Made by a program: the position numbers and the translations under genes
The notes under the pieces: generated by a model
The model's input: only the letters and a program-made list of their open reading frames with translations
Database searches by the model: none
What the model was told of the DNA's origin: nothing
NCBI GenBank assembly: GCA_913064755.1
Contig: CAJYBQ010000145.1
Location: 1-7,618, forward strand
DNA length: 7,618 nt
DNA from: an uncultured Alphaproteobacteria bacterium
Lineage (GTDB): Bacteria; Pseudomonadota; Alphaproteobacteria; Minwuiales; Minwuiaceae
Direction: 5' to 3'
Shown: in pieces, positions 6,188-7,618 of the stretch
Position numbering within the stretch: the first letter of the stretch is position 1
Layout: every line of letters begins with the position of its first letter

Positions 6188-7618
6188 TCAGACCTGGGCC
6201 AGCTGACGCAGGCGCACCTTGGGGTGAACCTCGTTCTGGGACATGACGACGGTGGCGCCGCGAATGCGTTCGACGATGGAACGCACGAAGGGGCGGATTG
6301 CCGGGCTGGTCAACAGCACGGGGTCTTGTCCCTGTTGTCCCAACCGGTCGTAGGTCATGCGGATCGCACCAATGAATTCCTGCACCTTGCTGGGCGCCAT
6401 GGCGAGCTGACGATCTTCGCCCTGACCCGTCAGGGCCTCTGCGAAGGCACTCTCCCAGTCCGGTGACAGGGTGACAAGAGGCAGGAAGCCATCCGGCATC
6501 AGATTGGCGTTGCAGATCTGGCGGGCCAGGCGGGTGCGCACGTGTTCCGTGATCAGGCTTACGTTCTTGGTGAAGCCCACGGCATCCGAGATGCCTTCCA
6601 GCACCGTTGCCAGGTCGCGGATCGAGACCCGCTCCGCCAGCAGGTTCTGCAAGACCCGCTGCACGGCGGATACGGAGATCTGGCTGGGGATCAGGTCATC
6701 CACCAGCTTGCGATGGGCATCGGGCAGTTCATCCAGCAGTTTCCGGGTTTCCGCGTAGGACAGCAGGTCCGGCATGTGGTCCTTCAGGACCTCGGTCAGA
6801 TGCGTCGTGACTACGGTCGATGCATCGACAACCGTCAACCCGCGGAAGCTGGCTTCCTCGCGCAGCGATTCATCCACCCATTTCGCGGGCAGGCCGAAGG
6901 CGGGCTCGGTCGTCACTTCGCCGGGCATGTCGATGTCGCCGCCAGCGGGATCGAGGACCATCAGCTTCGTCGCGCGGACGTCGCCGCTGCCTGCCTCGAC
7001 CTCCTTGATGCGGATCGAGTAGGTATTGGCGCCGAGCTGCATGTTGTCGAGGATGCGCACGCTGGGCATGACGAAGCCCATGTCGGTCGCGATCTGGCGG
7101 CGGAGGGCGCGTATCTGGTCGGTCAGCTTCGGGCCATTGGTGTCGCCTTCCACCAGTTTCAGCAGGCCGTAGCCGATTTCCAGCCGCAGGTCGTCGATGG
7201 CGAGGATTTCCGAGATCGGCTGCTCGGCCGGTTCCGCGTTCGCGTCGGGCATCGCACCGTCCACGACTTCGGCCTCGACCGTCTGTTGCTGACCCTTGCG
7301 ATAGAGGATCCAGGCGCCGTACCCAGCCGCACCGGCCAGGATCCAGAACGGGATCAGCGGAATGCCGGGCAGCAGCGACAGGCAGACCAGCAGGAACGAC
7401 GAGATGCCGAGAGAGGCGGGGTAGCCGCTGAACTGGCGGAACAGGGCCTTGTCGGCGGAACCGGAGACACCGGCCTTGGACACCAGCAGACCGGCGGCAG
7501 TGGAAACGATCAGCGCGGGGATCTGGGAAACCAGGCCGTCACCGACGGTCAGCAGCGTGTAGGTCTGACCGGCTTCCATGAAGCTCATGTCATTCTGCGC
7601 GACACCGATGATGATGCC
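6188..7618 (-). CDS. flhA: Flagellar biosynthesis protein FlhA (partial, N-terminus outside window)
   Basis: FlhA is the inner-membrane export-gate protein of the flagellar type III secretion apparatus; its large cytoplasmic domain docks chaperone-substrate complexes. The frame is open to the right edge, and 476 codons plus TGA are visible. Full FlhA proteins are near 700 residues, so roughly the first 220 are missing; the first in-window ATG (7588) is internal. Visible features in order, numbered from the first visible codon: the family-typical stretch with TYTLLTVGDGLVSQIPAL (about 19-36) followed by STAAGLL; two hydrophobic segments (about 67-83 and 87-106) that are the last membrane helices; a basic YRKG exit and an acidic linker; then the cytoplasmic domain with LEIGYGLL, the LRRQIATDMGFVMP region, and VVDASTVVTTHLTEVL. 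It ends 6 bases before flhF, so the two are very likely cotranscribed. No lesion is seen. The identification is firm; the related virulence-type gate proteins (InvA/SctV family) are excluded by the flhF-flhG context. Confidence 0.97.
   Translation of the reverse strand, partial: GIIIGVAQNDMSFMEAGQTYTLLTVGDGLVSQIPALIVSTAAGLLVSKAGVSGSADKALFRQFSGYPASLGISSFLLVCLSLLPGIPLIPFWILAGAAGYGAWILYRKGQQQTVEAEVVDGAMPDANAEPAEQPISEILAIDDLRLEIGYGLLKLVEGDTNGPKLTDQIRALRRQIATDMGFVMPSVRILDNMQLGANTYSIRIKEVEAGSGDVRATKLMVLDPAGGDIDMPGEVTTEPAFGLPAKWVDESLREEASFRGLTVVDASTVVTTHLTEVLKDHMPDLLSYAETRKLLDELPDAHRKLVDDLIPSQISVSAVQRVLQNLLAERVSIRDLATVLEGISDAVGFTKNVSLITEHVRTRLARQICNANLMPDGFLPLVTLSPDWESAFAEALTGQGEDRQLAMAPSKVQEFIGAIRMTYDRLGQQGQDPVLLTSPAIRPFVRSIVERIRGATVVMSQNEVHPKVRLRQLAQV

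Noticed and set aside
5183..6466. 427-codon plus-strand open frame opposite flhF and the flhA end
   Set aside because: It lies fully antisense to well-identified genes, is rich in His, Gln, Arg and Gly as expected for a shadow frame, and shows no family motif.
6188..7588. ATG at 7588 as the true flhA start
   Set aside because: The frame stays open upstream to the window edge, with conserved FlhA-like residues (GIIIGVAQND) before it, so this ATG is internal.

Overview
This is a GC-rich stretch of bacterial chromosome in which every supported gene lies on the minus strand, so the biological reading order runs from the right edge to the left edge. The gene content points to a flagellated Gram-negative proteobacterium. 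The divergent FlhF, the style of the MinD-like FlhG, and the flhA-flhF-flhG and yfgM-bamB-der blocks suggest an alphaproteobacterium, perhaps of the Rhodospirillales type. This placement is from recognition of protein style, not from a search.

Region 1 (7618 to 4371) is the end of a flagellar cluster. It holds the C-terminal two thirds of the export-gate protein FlhA (cut by the window edge), then FlhF (SRP-type GTPase) 6 bases later, then FlhG (MinD-like ATPase) overlapping flhF by the 4 bases ATGA. FlhA handles export of flagellar subunits. FlhF and FlhG typically set where and how many flagella are built.

Region 2 (4370 to 4271) is the only real intergenic gap, 100 bases. It carries a perfect 6-base inverted repeat with a 7-base spacer and a good Shine-Dalgarno sequence in front of a TTG start. 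It probably separates the flagellar unit from the next block.

Region 3 (4270 to 905) is an envelope and ribosome housekeeping block: a membrane-anchored YfgM-like TPR protein, the outer-membrane assembly lipoprotein BamB 1 base after it, and the double GTPase Der (EngA) 14 bases after that. The same yfgM-bamB-der order is known from E. coli, which strongly supports all three names.

Region 4 (908 to 1) is a cytochrome P450 reading frame that overlaps der by ATGA. It has a normal P450 N-terminal half, including the C-helix WxxxR and the I-helix AGHETT, but stops right after the I helix. It therefore lacks the ExxR motif and the heme-ligand cysteine. It looks like a decayed or truncated gene, and is the most unusual item here.

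I found no RNA genes, mobile elements, CRISPR arrays or clear terminators, and no evidence of a new multi-gene system. The window is mostly ordinary core genome with a few points worth checking.
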